NCBI RefSeq assembly: GCF_047731265.1
Contig: NZ_CP159835.1
Span: 3,038,001-3,102,000 of the forward strand
From: Patiriisocius sp047731265
GTDB lineage: Bacteria; Bacteroidota; Bacteroidia; Flavobacteriales; Flavobacteriaceae
Length of the DNA: 64,000 nucleotides
Reading direction: 5' to 3'
The notes beneath the pieces were generated by a model, which made no database searches, was not told the origin of the DNA, and saw nothing but the letters and a program-made list of their open reading frames with translations. Both the position numbers and the translations under genes were made by a program. Shown piece after piece: positions 46,747 to 55,779 of the stretch. How positions within the stretch are numbered: the stretch's first letter is position 1; the number at the start of each line of letters is the position of its first letter.

Positions 46747-48048
46747 ATGAAGAAATTAGCATTACACTGGCAAATATTAATAGGAATGACATTGGGAGTT
46801 CTATTTGCATTGATTCTAACCAATTTTTCTTGGGGTTCTGATTTTATCGGGGATTGGATTAAACCTTTTGGAACTATTTTTATTAGTTCTTTAAAATTGA
46901 TTGCAATACCGTTAATACTAGCTGCTCTAATTAAGGGTATTTCAGACTTAAAAGATATTTCTAGTTTGTCTCAAATGGGATTTCGCACTATTATAACCTA
47001 TGTTATAACTACAGTAATTGCAGTATCTATAGGTCTAGGTGTAGTAAGTATTGTAAAACCAGGCGGCACCATTAATGAAGAGACGAGAAATGAACTTGTG
47101 GAAGCCTATGGAGGTGATGCTGAATCCAAACGTATAGATGCATCAAAACAAAAAGAAGCCGGCCCTCTTCAAGCGCTTATTGATTTAGTTCCAGAAAATA
47201 TCTTTAGTGCATCGGCTAGTAATCGCAACATGTTACAAGTAATTTTCTTTGCTGTTTTCTTTGGCATAGGATTAATATTAATTCCAGAAGAAAAAGGAAA
47301 ACCAGTTAAGGACTTTTTTGATGGGGTAAATGAAGTTATTTTAAAGATGGTAGACTTAATAATGCTTGCTGCTCCTTATGGTGTTTTTGCATTGTTAGCA
47401 GCACTTGTAGTAGAAGCACCTAGCCCAGATTTATTTGCAGCCTTAGGAATGTATGCAATATCTGTGGTGTTAGGACTTTTACTAATGGTAGGTGTTTATT
47501 TATTACTAGTTTGGATATTTACTAAAAGAACCCCTAGTTTCTTTTTAAAGGGAATAGCACCGGCTCAGTTATTGGCTTTTTCAACAAGTAGCAGTGCGGC
47601 TACACTGCCAGTAACAATGGAACGTGTAACAGAACACTTAGGAGTAGACGAAAAAGTTTCGAGTTTTGTGCTGCCAATTGGAGCTACTATTAACATGGAT
47701 GGAACGAGTTTATACCAAGCAGTAGCCGCAGTTTTTATAGCACAAGCGTTTGGGATGGATTTAAGTTTTGGGACACAACTAGGCATTATAGCCACAGCCA
47801 CGCTGGCCTCTATTGGTTCTGCTGCTGTACCTGGAGCAGGCATGGTAATGTTAGTTGGGGTTTTAGGCTACGCCGGAATACCGGAGGCTGGTCTTGCATT
47901 AATTTTTGCGGTGGACAGACCACTAGATATGTGTAGAACTGTAATTAATGTCACCGGTGATGCATCTGTATCTATGTTAGTCGCAAAATCTCAAGGCAAG
48001 CTAGGGGAACCACATGTTAAGGATTGGGATGATAATTACAAGAAATAA
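46747..48048 (+). CDS. Dicarboxylate/amino acid:cation symporter (DAACS family)
   Basis: The 433-residue protein has the multi-helix glutamate-transporter fold. Diagnostic segments are the serine-rich re-entrant loop AFSTSSSAATLPVTMERV, the LPIGATINMDGTSLYQAVAA motif that binds sodium and substrate, and the late DRPLDMCRTVINVTGDAS. It imports C4-dicarboxylates or acidic amino acids with Na+ or H+. The charged insertion around residues 110-150 is variable within the family. A 9-bp inverted repeat lies just upstream. Confidence 0.93.
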   Translation: MKKLALHWQILIGMTLGVLFALILTNFSWGSDFIGDWIKPFGTIFISSLKLIAIPLILAALIKGISDLKDISSLSQMGFRTIITYVITTVIAVSIGLGVVSIVKPGGTINEETRNELVEAYGGDAESKRIDASKQKEAGPLQALIDLVPENIFSASASNRNMLQVIFFAVFFGIGLILIPEEKGKPVKDFFDGVNEVILKMVDLIMLAAPYGVFALLAALVVEAPSPDLFAALGMYAISVVLGLLLMVGVYLLLVWIFTKRTPSFFLKGIAPAQLLAFSTSSSAATLPVTMERVTEHLGVDEKVSSFVLPIGATINMDGTSLYQAVAAVFIAQAFGMDLSFGTQLGIIATATLASIGSAAVPGAGMVMLVGVLGYAGIPEAGLALIFAVDRPLDMCRTVINVTGDASVSMLVAKSQGKLGEPHVKDWDDNYKK

Positions 48049-48155
48049 ATTATTTTTAAACGTTAAATAACCTTTAAATAAAGAATTATAGTTATAATTG
48101 TAGTCCCAATCTTTAAATTTAACTGCCTGATTTACTGCTATATGAAAATATAGTC

Positions 48156-48956
48156 ATGAAAAATATGTTTGTTTTACTGTCTTTTTTTGTGGGCACAATG
48201 CTCTTCTCTCAGGTTGGTATTGGAACGACAACACCGAGTAATGCTAGTATGTTGGAGGTTTCTAGTAGTGCCACAGGAAATTCTCCTTATAAAGGTTTTA
48301 TGCCACCAAGGGTTCCTGCTCACGCAAATCTCTTGGATATTCCTGCGGGATTAGATGACGTTGGTTTAATAGTCTTTGTTGCAGAAACTGGAACTTTAGA
48401 AATATGGAATGGTTTAGGTTGGGAAGAAATTTATTCTCTTACAACCACAATTACGAATATTGCAAGTCAAGATTTTGATTCAAATTTAACTTGGAATTAT
48501 ACCAATACCCCAGCTTTTTATTATGACTATCTATTAGATGATGTTTGGGGAGTTATATCTACGTTTACAGATAATGCTGATAATAATATTGATAATGTAA
48601 ATGGACATTTCTTAGGGTGTCGTGATTTAGATAATCCAACAGGTGGTGGCGATGTAGACCACGTTATTAGTTTTCAAAATGTTTCAGTAACTGGAATGAA
48701 TAATGCCAGAGTTGTATTTGATTATGACATATATGAATTTGACAATGGCGATGATGTGAGTTATATTGTTTATTATGAAGATGTTGCGCAACCAACAGTT
48801 CTCTTAATGGATGGATCCGCAAACTCATCGGCCCAAGGAACCGAAATTATAGTCGTACCTCCTGGAACAAATAATGTTAGGCTTGATTTAATATTAAATC
48901 AAGACGGAAATGGTGATTATGCAGGATTTGATAATTTCAAAGTCTATTCCCTTTAA
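48156..48956 (+). CDS. Secreted VGIGTTTP-type protein with C-terminal carbohydrate-binding-like domain
   Basis: The 266-residue protein has a signal peptide (KNMFVLLSFFVGTMLFSQ) directly followed by VGIGTTTPSNASMLEVSSS and GFMPPRVP, a common start of Bacteroidota surface proteins. The C-terminal ~160 residues (SQDFDSNLTWNYTN, then DVWGVISTFTDNADNNI, ending YAGFDNFKVYSL) resemble a beta-sandwich binding or anchor domain. No T9SS sorting domain is evident. The role is unknown, probably cell surface or periplasmic. Confidence 0.75.
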   Translation: MKNMFVLLSFFVGTMLFSQVGIGTTTPSNASMLEVSSSATGNSPYKGFMPPRVPAHANLLDIPAGLDDVGLIVFVAETGTLEIWNGLGWEEIYSLTTTITNIASQDFDSNLTWNYTNTPAFYYDYLLDDVWGVISTFTDNADNNIDNVNGHFLGCRDLDNPTGGGDVDHVISFQNVSVTGMNNARVVFDYDIYEFDNGDDVSYIVYYEDVAQPTVLLMDGSANSSAQGTEIIVVPPGTNNVRLDLILNQDGNGDYAGFDNFKVYSL

Positions 48957-49049
48957 TTTATATTCTATAGAATTAACCTTATTGCTTAATTACAAGTGTT
49001 TTTAGTTTTAAACATTGTATTCCAGCGACTTAATGCTGCCTCAACTAAA

Positions 49050-49078
49050 AAAAAACCTCCATAAGGAAGTTTTTTTTT
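49050..49078. terminator. Terminator between convergent genes
   Basis: An A-run, CCTCC - ATAA - GGAAG with one mismatch, and a T-run form a short hairpin that could act on both strands, between the 48156 gene and the mscS pseudogene. Confidence 0.65.
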
Positions 49079-49095
49079 ACAAAAGGTTTAGACTA

Positions 49096-49908
49096 TCACC
49101 CTTTTTTTCGTATTACAACTGCTTGAGGATAAGGAGTTTTAATGCCAGCGGCATCCAGTAGGTTTTTAGCATTCTCTAATTTAGCAAAGTAAACATCCCA
49201 ATAATGTTCGGTATTACAAGAGGGACTTACTGCAAAATTCACTGAACTATCTCTAAGACCTGAAACTTCTGCCATAGGCGCTGGGTCTTTTAATACTTTT
49301 TCTTGAGAAGTAAGGACTTTCACAAGTACTTCTTTAGTCTTCTTGATATCTACATTATAACTCACACCAATGGTGTAAAAAACTTTCAAAACTCCATTTT
49401 CAGAATAATTAGTGATGTTTCCATTAGACAAAGCGCCATTTAGAATAATAACAAGCTTATTTTGAGAGGTGTTAATTTTAGTCGTAAATAAATCAATGTC
49501 AACTACAATTCCTAGTGCTCCTTGCCCTTCAATCAAATCTCCAATTTTAAACGGTTTAAATATCATTATTAAAACACCACCGGCAGAGTTATAAAGCGAT
49601 TCTTGTAAAGCAAGACCAACGGCAAGACCAGCAGCTGCTAATGTCGCAGCAAAAGAAGTGGTTTCCACCCCCAACTTTGCTAATATTGAAAGTACTAGTA
49701 GGATTCAAAGCCCCCAACCAATTAAATTGCATAAGATTTTTTGCAAGATAAGACCGTGCTTTTTCTTCTCCATTAAGCGTTCTACTGTGCTCGTAATTTT
49801 CTTAACAAGCCAAGAACCAATTATCCAGATTAGAATAGCCCAAATAATTTTAGAGCCATATTCCACCATAAATTCCATTCCTTTTTCTGTCTACTATTCG
49901 ATATCCAT
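49096..49908 (-). pseudogene. Small-conductance mechanosensitive channel (MscS) with in-frame stop(s)
   Basis: The minus-strand frame encodes a full MscS: membrane helices (KIIWAILIWIIGSWLVKKI; ILLVLSILAKLGVETTSF), the pore helix LAAAGLAVGLALQESLYNSA and the cytoplasmic domain FKIGDLIEGQGALGI. It is cut by TGA at 49705-49707 between GWGL and ILLV. If the start is ATG 49908 rather than 49878, two adjacent TAG codons also lie at codons 5-6. The family motif GLALQGSLSNFAGG has become GLALQESLYNSAGG, and the C-terminal part also deviates. Intact MscS releases solutes on hypo-osmotic shock; this copy is most likely dead. The part after the TGA could still be translated as 192 residues but would lack the gating helices. 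Confidence 0.75.
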
Positions 49909-49937
49909 AAGTTTTTACTTTTTAAAATTTATATATT

Positions 49938-49967
49938 TTTGACAAATTAGTCAGATGCATACTTTTC
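49938..49967 (+). promoter_or_regulatory. Probable promoter of the ATP-grasp / QEGLA operon
   Basis: TTTG at 49938-49941, 18-nt spacer, TACTTTTC at 49960-49967 (one mismatch to TAnnTTTG). Transcription would begin upstream of ATG 50023, leaving a leader of about 45 nt. Confidence 0.4.
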
Positions 49968-50022
49968 TGAATTTTTTTAATTGAAAAAATACGTTATTTG
50001 TAGAAAACCTAAAACTATTTGT

Positions 50023-51051
50023 ATGAATGTTTGTTTTATAATGTACCCTTGGGATGAAATGGATCCAGAAAATGATTCAACATTAGCCATGATTCAAGAA
50101 TTTGCAAAGCGTGAACACGGTATCGCAATAACTACTCCCGCTAATTTAACAATTAGGGATAGTGTAGCGTACGGATTTAGCCGTTGTTTAAAAAGAGCAG
50201 AAAAAATTTCAAATAATTTAAAATCATTTCACAAAAAAGCAGCGTTTTATGACGAAATGTTACCCTTAGCTGGTTTTGATGTCATTATTTTAAGGAGCAA
50301 TCCACCATTGGACATGATTATGCTTAATTTTTTAGATAGTGTAAAGGACGATGTTTTTATTATGAATGATTTAGATGGTATACGCCGAGCAAATAATAAA
50401 CTATATACTGCTGTTTTTGAGGATGAAAAAAGTGAATTTATTCCTAGAACACATGTTACCAAAAACAAACAATATCTAAAAGAGACTATTAAAGAAGGGC
50501 CTGATAGAATGATTTTAAAACCATTAAATGGTTTTGGAGGTTCTGGTGTAATTCTTATTGAAAAGAGAGCTATGAAGAGTATTAATTCTTTATTAGATTT
50601 TTATATAGATAATAAAGATGGAACTAGTAATTACGTCATACTTCAAGATTATATTGAAGGGGCAGACCAAGGCGACGTTCGTATTCTTTTGCTCAACGGA
50701 CAGCCAATAGGGGCTATGAAGAGAGTTCCAGGAGAAGAAGACCATAGAAGTAACGTTAGTGCTGGAGGTACTGTTCAAAAACATTCATTAACAAGTCAAG
50801 AGAAGGAGTTGTGCAGAAAGATTGGTCCTAAATTAGTGAAAGACGGACTCTATTTTTGTGGCATCGATGTGATTGGTGGAATGTTAGTGGAAGTTAATGT
50901 AATGTCGCCAGGAGGAATAACCTATATCAATAAGGTATACAAATCTAGAATTCAAGAAAAAATTATAGATTTTGTAGAGGACAAAGTACAAGAAAGAGTT
51001 ATCGCTTTTGAGCGTCGCACAAAATTAAGAAAACACGTGGACGAAGCTTAA
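50023..51051 (+). CDS. GshB-like ATP-grasp ligase
   Basis: From ATG 50023 the protein has 342 residues and begins NVCFIMYPWDEMDPENDST. It shows the GshB-type N-terminal domain (ILRSNPPLDM), then the ATP-grasp core with RMILKPLNGFGGSGV near residue 165, metal-binding residues in LQDYIEGADQGDVRILLL and the C-terminal EVNVMSPGGITYIN. The family ligates an amino acid or peptide to a carboxylate using ATP. No gshA is present and the organism carries bshA, so glutathione synthesis is unlikely; the real substrates are probably those of the co-transcribed amidohydrolase and QEGLA peptidase. An in-frame TTG at 49981 exists but starts no conserved sequence. Confidence 0.85.
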   Translation: MNVCFIMYPWDEMDPENDSTLAMIQEFAKREHGIAITTPANLTIRDSVAYGFSRCLKRAEKISNNLKSFHKKAAFYDEMLPLAGFDVIILRSNPPLDMIMLNFLDSVKDDVFIMNDLDGIRRANNKLYTAVFEDEKSEFIPRTHVTKNKQYLKETIKEGPDRMILKPLNGFGGSGVILIEKRAMKSINSLLDFYIDNKDGTSNYVILQDYIEGADQGDVRILLLNGQPIGAMKRVPGEEDHRSNVSAGGTVQKHSLTSQEKELCRKIGPKLVKDGLYFCGIDVIGGMLVEVNVMSPGGITYINKVYKSRIQEKIIDFVEDKVQERVIAFERRTKLRKHVDEA

Positions 51052-51101
51052 ATCTTCCATTCTGAATCATTAAATACCGAAAGATCTAAACGATTTTTAA
51101 T

Positions 51102-51944
51102 ATGCAAAGACTATCTGTACCCGATATTATCGCGCTTATAAAAGCAAAAGAACCATTTGACGCAGTGACTGAAGATTATTCATTTACATTAAAAATAGAA
51201 GCATATGTGCCCTATGTGTGTGCTGCCGTTCACGATGGACACCAGTTTAGGAAGGAACTTTGGGATAATTGCTTGCATACTGAATATGAACGATGGTTTG
51301 AGGAAGATCCGTGCACAAAAGAGTTTGTAAAAACACATCCCATAGTTATTGCAGGCTGCGACAGTAGGTTTGAATACGATTTAAATAGAACTCCAGAAAA
51401 GGCAATTTATGAAGATGCCTGGGGGAAAAAACTATGGAAAGATCCTTTGACACCCGATCAGAAAAAAAAAAGCCTATCTAAACACAACACTTTTTACATT
51501 GTCGTTCAAACCCTTATTGAAGTACTTGAGGCTGAATTTGAAAATATTATTGTGTATGACATGCATAGCTATAACTGGCGCAGATGGGATAGGGAAGTAC
51601 CTGTGATTAATCTAGGAACCTCAAATATTGACACTGCAAAATTTGGAAGTTTTGCTGAAAGTTGGAGAGCGTCCTTAGCACAGCTGAAACTTCCGTACGA
51701 AATAAAAGCTACTTCAAAAATTAACGATACGTTTCAAGGCAATGGTTATTTTCTGAAATACATCACTTCAAATTTTAATAATACGCTTGTACTCGCTACA
51801 GAATTTAAAAAAGTATATTGTGATGAACTAAATGGACTTATCTTCCCTGAAGTAGTCCAGGCAATCCAGACACAATTACAATCAAAAATTATAGAACACA
51901 ACGCATTTTTTTTACAAAACATTTCTCAAGTTAAAGCAACTTAA
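51102..51944 (+). CDS. N-formylglutamate amidohydrolase-like protein
   Basis: The 280-residue protein resembles the N-formylglutamate deformylase family. VCAAVHDGHQFRKEL, ECDSRFE-like GCDSRFEYDLNRTP and VYDMHSYNWRR supply the metal-binding and basic residues typical of the family. The expected reaction is amide hydrolysis at a free glutamate-like head group. It lies 50 nt after the ATP-grasp gene and 20 nt before the QEGLA gene. Histidine degradation by hutH is 47 kb away, so a role in this operon is more likely than in the Hut pathway. Confidence 0.82.
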   Translation: MQRLSVPDIIALIKAKEPFDAVTEDYSFTLKIEAYVPYVCAAVHDGHQFRKELWDNCLHTEYERWFEEDPCTKEFVKTHPIVIAGCDSRFEYDLNRTPEKAIYEDAWGKKLWKDPLTPDQKKKSLSKHNTFYIVVQTLIEVLEAEFENIIVYDMHSYNWRRWDREVPVINLGTSNIDTAKFGSFAESWRASLAQLKLPYEIKATSKINDTFQGNGYFLKYITSNFNNTLVLATEFKKVYCDELNGLIFPEVVQAIQTQLQSKIIEHNAFFLQNISQVKAT

Positions 51945-51964
51945 GAAAAATCTAAAACCTTTTA

Positions 51965-53128
51965 ATGTCATTACAAACAGCCGTTCAAGCTCATCCTCAT
52001 CTTATAGAAATTGATCAATCTTTAAATAAGTTAGTTCAAAAAATAGAACTTCTCAATTATATAAACCCTATAAATATTGAACAGGAAAAACGAAATTTCT
52101 TTGCTTCAAAATACAATGTCAACCCATCATTTCACTACCGAAAAATAGATTTTGACGCACATAAATTACAACAAAACCTATTTTCACAGAATATAGATAT
52201 TATTAAAGACGATAAATCTAGGGCTTTTTATAGAGATGTTATTTATGATTATTCTGGATTAATACAGTGTATTGAGACTATTGGAAATCATGATAAGTTT
52301 TATTACAACTGTTTAAAATCCTTTGGAACACCCAATGACAAGGACGTTGAAAATGCAAAGTTCATTCTTCATTTTAAGGATGAATCTACATTAGATAACG
52401 AAATGTCACCCATTTATACAGCAGAAGAAGCCGCTGGCTATTTTATGGATTTTATGAAGCAGTACAATTTTCCGCTTAAAATAAAATACTCTACAAAGAT
52501 TTCGGCTGCAGCCATGGTGCAGAACAACACGCAAACACTTATACTAAAGAAAAATCACAGGTTTAGCATCAATCAATTAAAAGTACTCGCCAATCATGAA
52601 ATTGGAGTTCACCTTGTTACCACCTACAATGCTATAGAACAACCGCTTAAGATTTTTTCCAATGGATTCCCTAAAAATGTTGAAACACAAGAAGGACTGG
52701 CTGTTTTTAGTGAATATATGAGTGGATGTCTAACACTTTATAGATTAAAAGAATTAGCCTACAGAGTATTAGCAGCAGATAGTCTCCGTAAGGGATTTGT
52801 GTTTGCAGATACCTTTGATCTATTACATAACCAATACAAATTAAATAGAGAAGAAGCATATAACATTAGCTTGCGGGCTCATAGAGGAGGAGGGTTCACA
52901 AAAGACTATATGTACCTTACTGGACTAAAAAAAGTATACGAAGCATTCTATAATAATCAAAACCTGTCTCCATTGCTTAGTGGTAAAGTCAGTCTAAAAA
53001 ATGCTGAAATTATTACTACTTGGAAAGAGCAAGGTCTCGCTACAGAAATAAAACATAATAATTTCGCTTTTAACCAAAATGAAAATACCAACGTAAAATT
53101 AGACTTCATTTTAAGAAATTTAAAGTAA
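51965..53128 (+). CDS. QEGLA-motif (DUF1704) metallopeptidase-like protein
   Basis: The 387-residue protein is a member of the family named flavohemoglobin expression-modulating QEGLA motif protein. It has a zincin-like NHEIGVHLVTTYNA near residue 210 and VETQEGLAVFSEYMSG near 240, with a further conserved RAHRGGGFTKDYMYLTG. Eukaryotic relatives (MATCAP/KIAA0895) are tubulin carboxypeptidases that remove a C-terminal tyrosine. The HExxH-like site and the second Glu indicate a metallopeptidase. The substrate here is unknown; the linked ATP-grasp ligase could perform the reverse ligation. Confidence 0.87.
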   Translation: MSLQTAVQAHPHLIEIDQSLNKLVQKIELLNYINPINIEQEKRNFFASKYNVNPSFHYRKIDFDAHKLQQNLFSQNIDIIKDDKSRAFYRDVIYDYSGLIQCIETIGNHDKFYYNCLKSFGTPNDKDVENAKFILHFKDESTLDNEMSPIYTAEEAAGYFMDFMKQYNFPLKIKYSTKISAAAMVQNNTQTLILKKNHRFSINQLKVLANHEIGVHLVTTYNAIEQPLKIFSNGFPKNVETQEGLAVFSEYMSGCLTLYRLKELAYRVLAADSLRKGFVFADTFDLLHNQYKLNREEAYNISLRAHRGGGFTKDYMYLTGLKKVYEAFYNNQNLSPLLSGKVSLKNAEIITTWKEQGLATEIKHNNFAFNQNENTNVKLDFILRNLK

Positions 53129-53245
53129 TAACGGTATGTTAACTTTATATGAAACATATAGTTAAGCCGATGAACAGCATATCTTAATAGTTTTAATAAG
53201 AAAATATAACTCCCCTTTTATTTATCTTTACGTTTGTAACAATAA

Positions 53246-53681
53246 ATAAAAAAATTATTCCTTGCTGTTTTAGGTTTAGCGCTATTTGCTTGCTGTGAAA
53301 CAGAAACTAACGAAACAACTGCCACTAATGAAACGGCAGATTTAAGATTAATGACACCAAGGGCTTCATTTAACAACGAACAATCTGTTATGTGCACTGG
53401 CGTAATTGCTGGTATTGAAAATGGTTTCCACGGTAAGTTATGGATAAACATGAACAATGACCGTAATACCACTGCGATGATCGAAACTGCTTGAATAGAT
53501 GTTCATTACATAGCCTCAGTAGGACAAGTAAATGGTATCTATCAATTTGAAGGAACTATAGGTTTTTTTAATTTTTAGTCAACCTATTTCAGGAAAGTAT
53601 ATCGTTATGATTGGCGGTAACACATATTGGTGTATGATCTCGATGCAAGGTTTAAGTACTAAATTTAGCAAAAGAAAATAA
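53246..53681 (+). pseudogene. Broken small lipoprotein gene
   Basis: The frame begins at ATA 53246 (ATA AAA AAA TTA, where ATG is expected) with a lipoprotein signal KKLFLAVLGLALFACCETET. It continues through FNNEQSVMCTGVIAGIENG to TGA after TAMIETA, stays readable as IDVHYIASVGQVNGIYQFEG and runs to TAG after FFNF. Another frame carries the rest (SQPISGKYIVMIGGNTYWC, ending STKFSKRK) to TAA 53681. Thus the start codon is changed, one in-frame TGA is present and one frameshift lies in the T-rich stretch near 53570. The family is unknown. Confidence 0.6.
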
Positions 53682-54152
53682 CCTAAGGAAATTCTACAAA
53701 CATTTCCAAGTAGGCAAGTGTTGGTAATAAATTATGCGCGTTGTTGCCATTTCGTTGTTTTTTATAGTTCAAAATATGTTTCTTAATTTTATTTTATATT
53801 TTTTCAACGTTTGAGTGACTTCGGTAAGTCATTTATTCCGAAAAATTTTCAATTCCGAATTAGTGACCAATTCTATACTTGCTAAAGACCTCTTTCAGTT
53901 CGGTTTTGATTTATAATTCAGATAATATTTGTAACAAATTCAATATCCTTCGGTCATATAACTAAACTTAAATACTTTACAATATGCGTAGTTTGTTAAA
54001 ATCATTCCAAAAAAAATTGATTCAATTTTATCAATGTGAATTAAGAACCTTTAATAGAATACTTGGTATTAAATAAGTAAACGCGACTTGATTTTTATTC
54101 TTCGTTTGAGTGTGCAATTTCACAACTTGCTAAATTCCACACAAAGTTAGTT
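53682..54152. other. Gene-free stretch within the decayed region
   Basis: I see no convincing gene. Two short motifs recur: CGTTTGAGTG at 53808-53817 and 54103-54112, and ACTTGCTAAA at 53877-53886 and 54125-54134, in the same order, suggesting a degenerate repeat. A 30-codon frame at 53984-54076 (MRSLLKSFQKKLIQFYQ...) is cationic and helical but has no clear ribosome-binding site. Confidence 0.3.
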
Positions 54153-54400
54153 TTAATTTAATTCGGTTCGTTTGAATAGTCTTGTCCATTTTAGTCCATA
54201 TTTAAACATAAAATATATTGGCGCTAAAATTAATGAGTAAAAGTAATAATAAGAATAGTCCAATTCAATCCAGCTTTTCCAGTAACAAACTCTTTAAATG
54301 TCGACCAAAAATTTGGATTGATTGCTATTCTATGAACAATGTATATTGTTAAAAAAGAGGTGATTATTAAAAAGACAGTACCGATAAATTTTTTTGTCAT
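54153..54400 (-). pseudogene. Small membrane protein with one frameshift
   Basis: The minus strand from ATG 54400 reads MTKKFIGTVFLIITSFLTI then VHRIAINPNFWSTFKEFVTG and meets a stop soon after. A one-base shift at about GKA restores a coherent second half, WIELDYSYYYFYSLILAPIY then FMFKYGLKWTRLF, ending KRTELN with TAA. The reconstructed protein is about 82 residues with two membrane helices. The family is not recognised. The length of 248 nt is not a multiple of three, consistent with a single indel. Confidence 0.55.
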
Positions 54401-54428
54401 AATTATTATTTAAGTTTTACCAGTTCTA

Positions 54429-55189
54429 GTGAATTCCGAAATGATTGGCGGTAACGGAGTTGCAAGAGTACTAAAAGAGACTTGTCAAACTAGAATGACC
54501 ACAGTATTAGGAACCTATGATAATTTCTTTGGTGGAGACTATGGAGGTACTTGGAATTTTATAGCACAAGATCAAGCGGGAGCTTCTTTTAGTGCAATTC
54601 AAGAATTGGGATAACTTCTTCTAATCCTGAAGTCACTAACAATATGATTATTGATCATACTTTTGAACTGGGATTACCAAGCTGTTATAATTTTGGTAAC
54701 ACAGCAAAACCAGTACCATCATTATTTTCAAATTATCCAAATACTGATAATATTCCTGATGATCTATTGACTCCAGAAAATGAAGCTGCTACGAGAGATT
54801 TTGCAGTATCTGCTATTAATTAATTGTTACCAATTGATACACCTAACAAAAACGCTGTGTATGATATTGGTTTTTCTCAAAATGTTATAGCCGACAATAT
54901 GATTGTTGGTTATGATAGATTAGTTGGAAACCCTGCAGGAACGGTGCTAAGTTTATTTGGACTTAATTTACCAGATGGTTGTTATAATATTGATCCTATT
55001 AGTACTGGGATTCCTGGAGCAAATAGTCAGGGTTACTATACGGTAACTAACAATGATGGAGCTTTTCTTCACGAAGAAGGAAGAATATATATAAATGAAA
55101 TAGCTAATTTAATCCAAGTAACCGGTATTCAAGGAAGCACCCCTTCTGAAGATAGAAGTAAATTAGATACATTAAATGCTATAGACTAA
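54429..55189 (+). pseudogene. Remnant of a secreted-type protein, 5' missing, one frameshift and one nonsense codon
   Basis: Three consecutive pieces make one protein. The first is NSEMIGGNGVARVLKETC ... FSAIQELG (TAA at 54612-54614). A second frame, reached if one G is added at TTGGGA, reads ITSSNPEVTNNMIIDHTFEL ... RDFAVSAIN with TAA. The same frame continues LLPIDTPNKNAVYDIGFSQN ... SEDRSKLDTLNAID with a final TAA. The nonsense TAA may derive from CAA. No start or signal peptide is found; the frame is closed about 24 nt upstream, so the 5' end is gone. The family is unknown. A terminator follows. Confidence 0.65.
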
Positions 55190-55217
55190 AGACTCTAATT
55201 AATTTAGTATACCTATT

Positions 55218-55252
55218 TAAAAGCCTGTGAAATAATTTCTCAGGCTTTTTTT
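55218..55252. terminator. Terminator between convergent transcripts
   Basis: AAAAGCCTG and CAGGCTTTTTT form a stem around a loop that itself pairs GAAAT with ATTTC; T-runs on both strands allow bidirectional action. Confidence 0.85.
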
Positions 55253-55274
55253 ATGCTTTAGAGGAAGGATCTTT

Positions 55275-55682
55275 CTATAAGAATTTATTTTTCAGCTCAG
55301 GAGTAGGAATCATACAACTATCTTTCTTTCCATACCACTTATAGCGATTTTTAGCGATGTAGTCATATACTGCGTTTCGGATCCATTTAGGTATGATTAT
55401 AAAGCCATAGAGTACCGGCCATACCCCAGAAAGACCTTTTGCTACTCGCAAAGCCGCAGAGGATTTTGTATACGCTTTTCCATTCTCAATGAGAATAATA
55501 GAGTCTGTGTCTAGGGTATTAATACCATATTGCTTTAATAACCTTATACCTGGGGCTTCCTGTAATGCAGTAAATTTGTAAAGATTGGCACTATCACGTT
55601 TAATCACAAAGTTGATGGAGCTATTGCATAGATTGCAAACCCCGTCAAATAAAATTATGCTATGTTCTTTAGTTTCTTTCAC
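55275..55682 (-). CDS. Thiol-disulfide oxidoreductase DCC family protein
   Basis: The 135-residue protein carries the DCC signature IILFDGVCNLCNSSINFVIK at residues 8-27, in which the DxxCxxC is equivalent to a thioredoxin active site, and the helical C-terminal segment typical of the family (VWPVLYGFIIIPKWIRNAVY). It is a putative cytoplasmic or membrane-associated redox protein of unknown substrate. It lies 97 nt downstream of the MutS-II gene on the same strand. Confidence 0.9.
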   Translation of the reverse strand: MKETKEHSIILFDGVCNLCNSSINFVIKRDSANLYKFTALQEAPGIRLLKQYGINTLDTDSIILIENGKAYTKSSAALRVAKGLSGVWPVLYGFIIIPKWIRNAVYDYIAKNRYKWYGKKDSCMIPTPELKNKFL

Positions 55683-55779
55683 TTCTGCATCTTATTCAGT
55701 TGTTCTTATTTAACTCAAACCCTCAAAGAATCAAATTTTGATATTCGGATTTTTACTTTTTGACATTTAAGCGAAGCAG

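Noticed and set aside
50023..51051. Glutathione synthetase as the function of the ATP-grasp gene
   Set aside because: No gshA nearby, bshA present in the same window, and tight linkage with two non-glutathione genes; only the fold is supported.
53984..54076. 30-codon cationic ORF that might be a small peptide toxin or leader
   Set aside because: No ribosome-binding site, promoter or partner gene; it lies in a degraded region, so only mentioned as a possibility.
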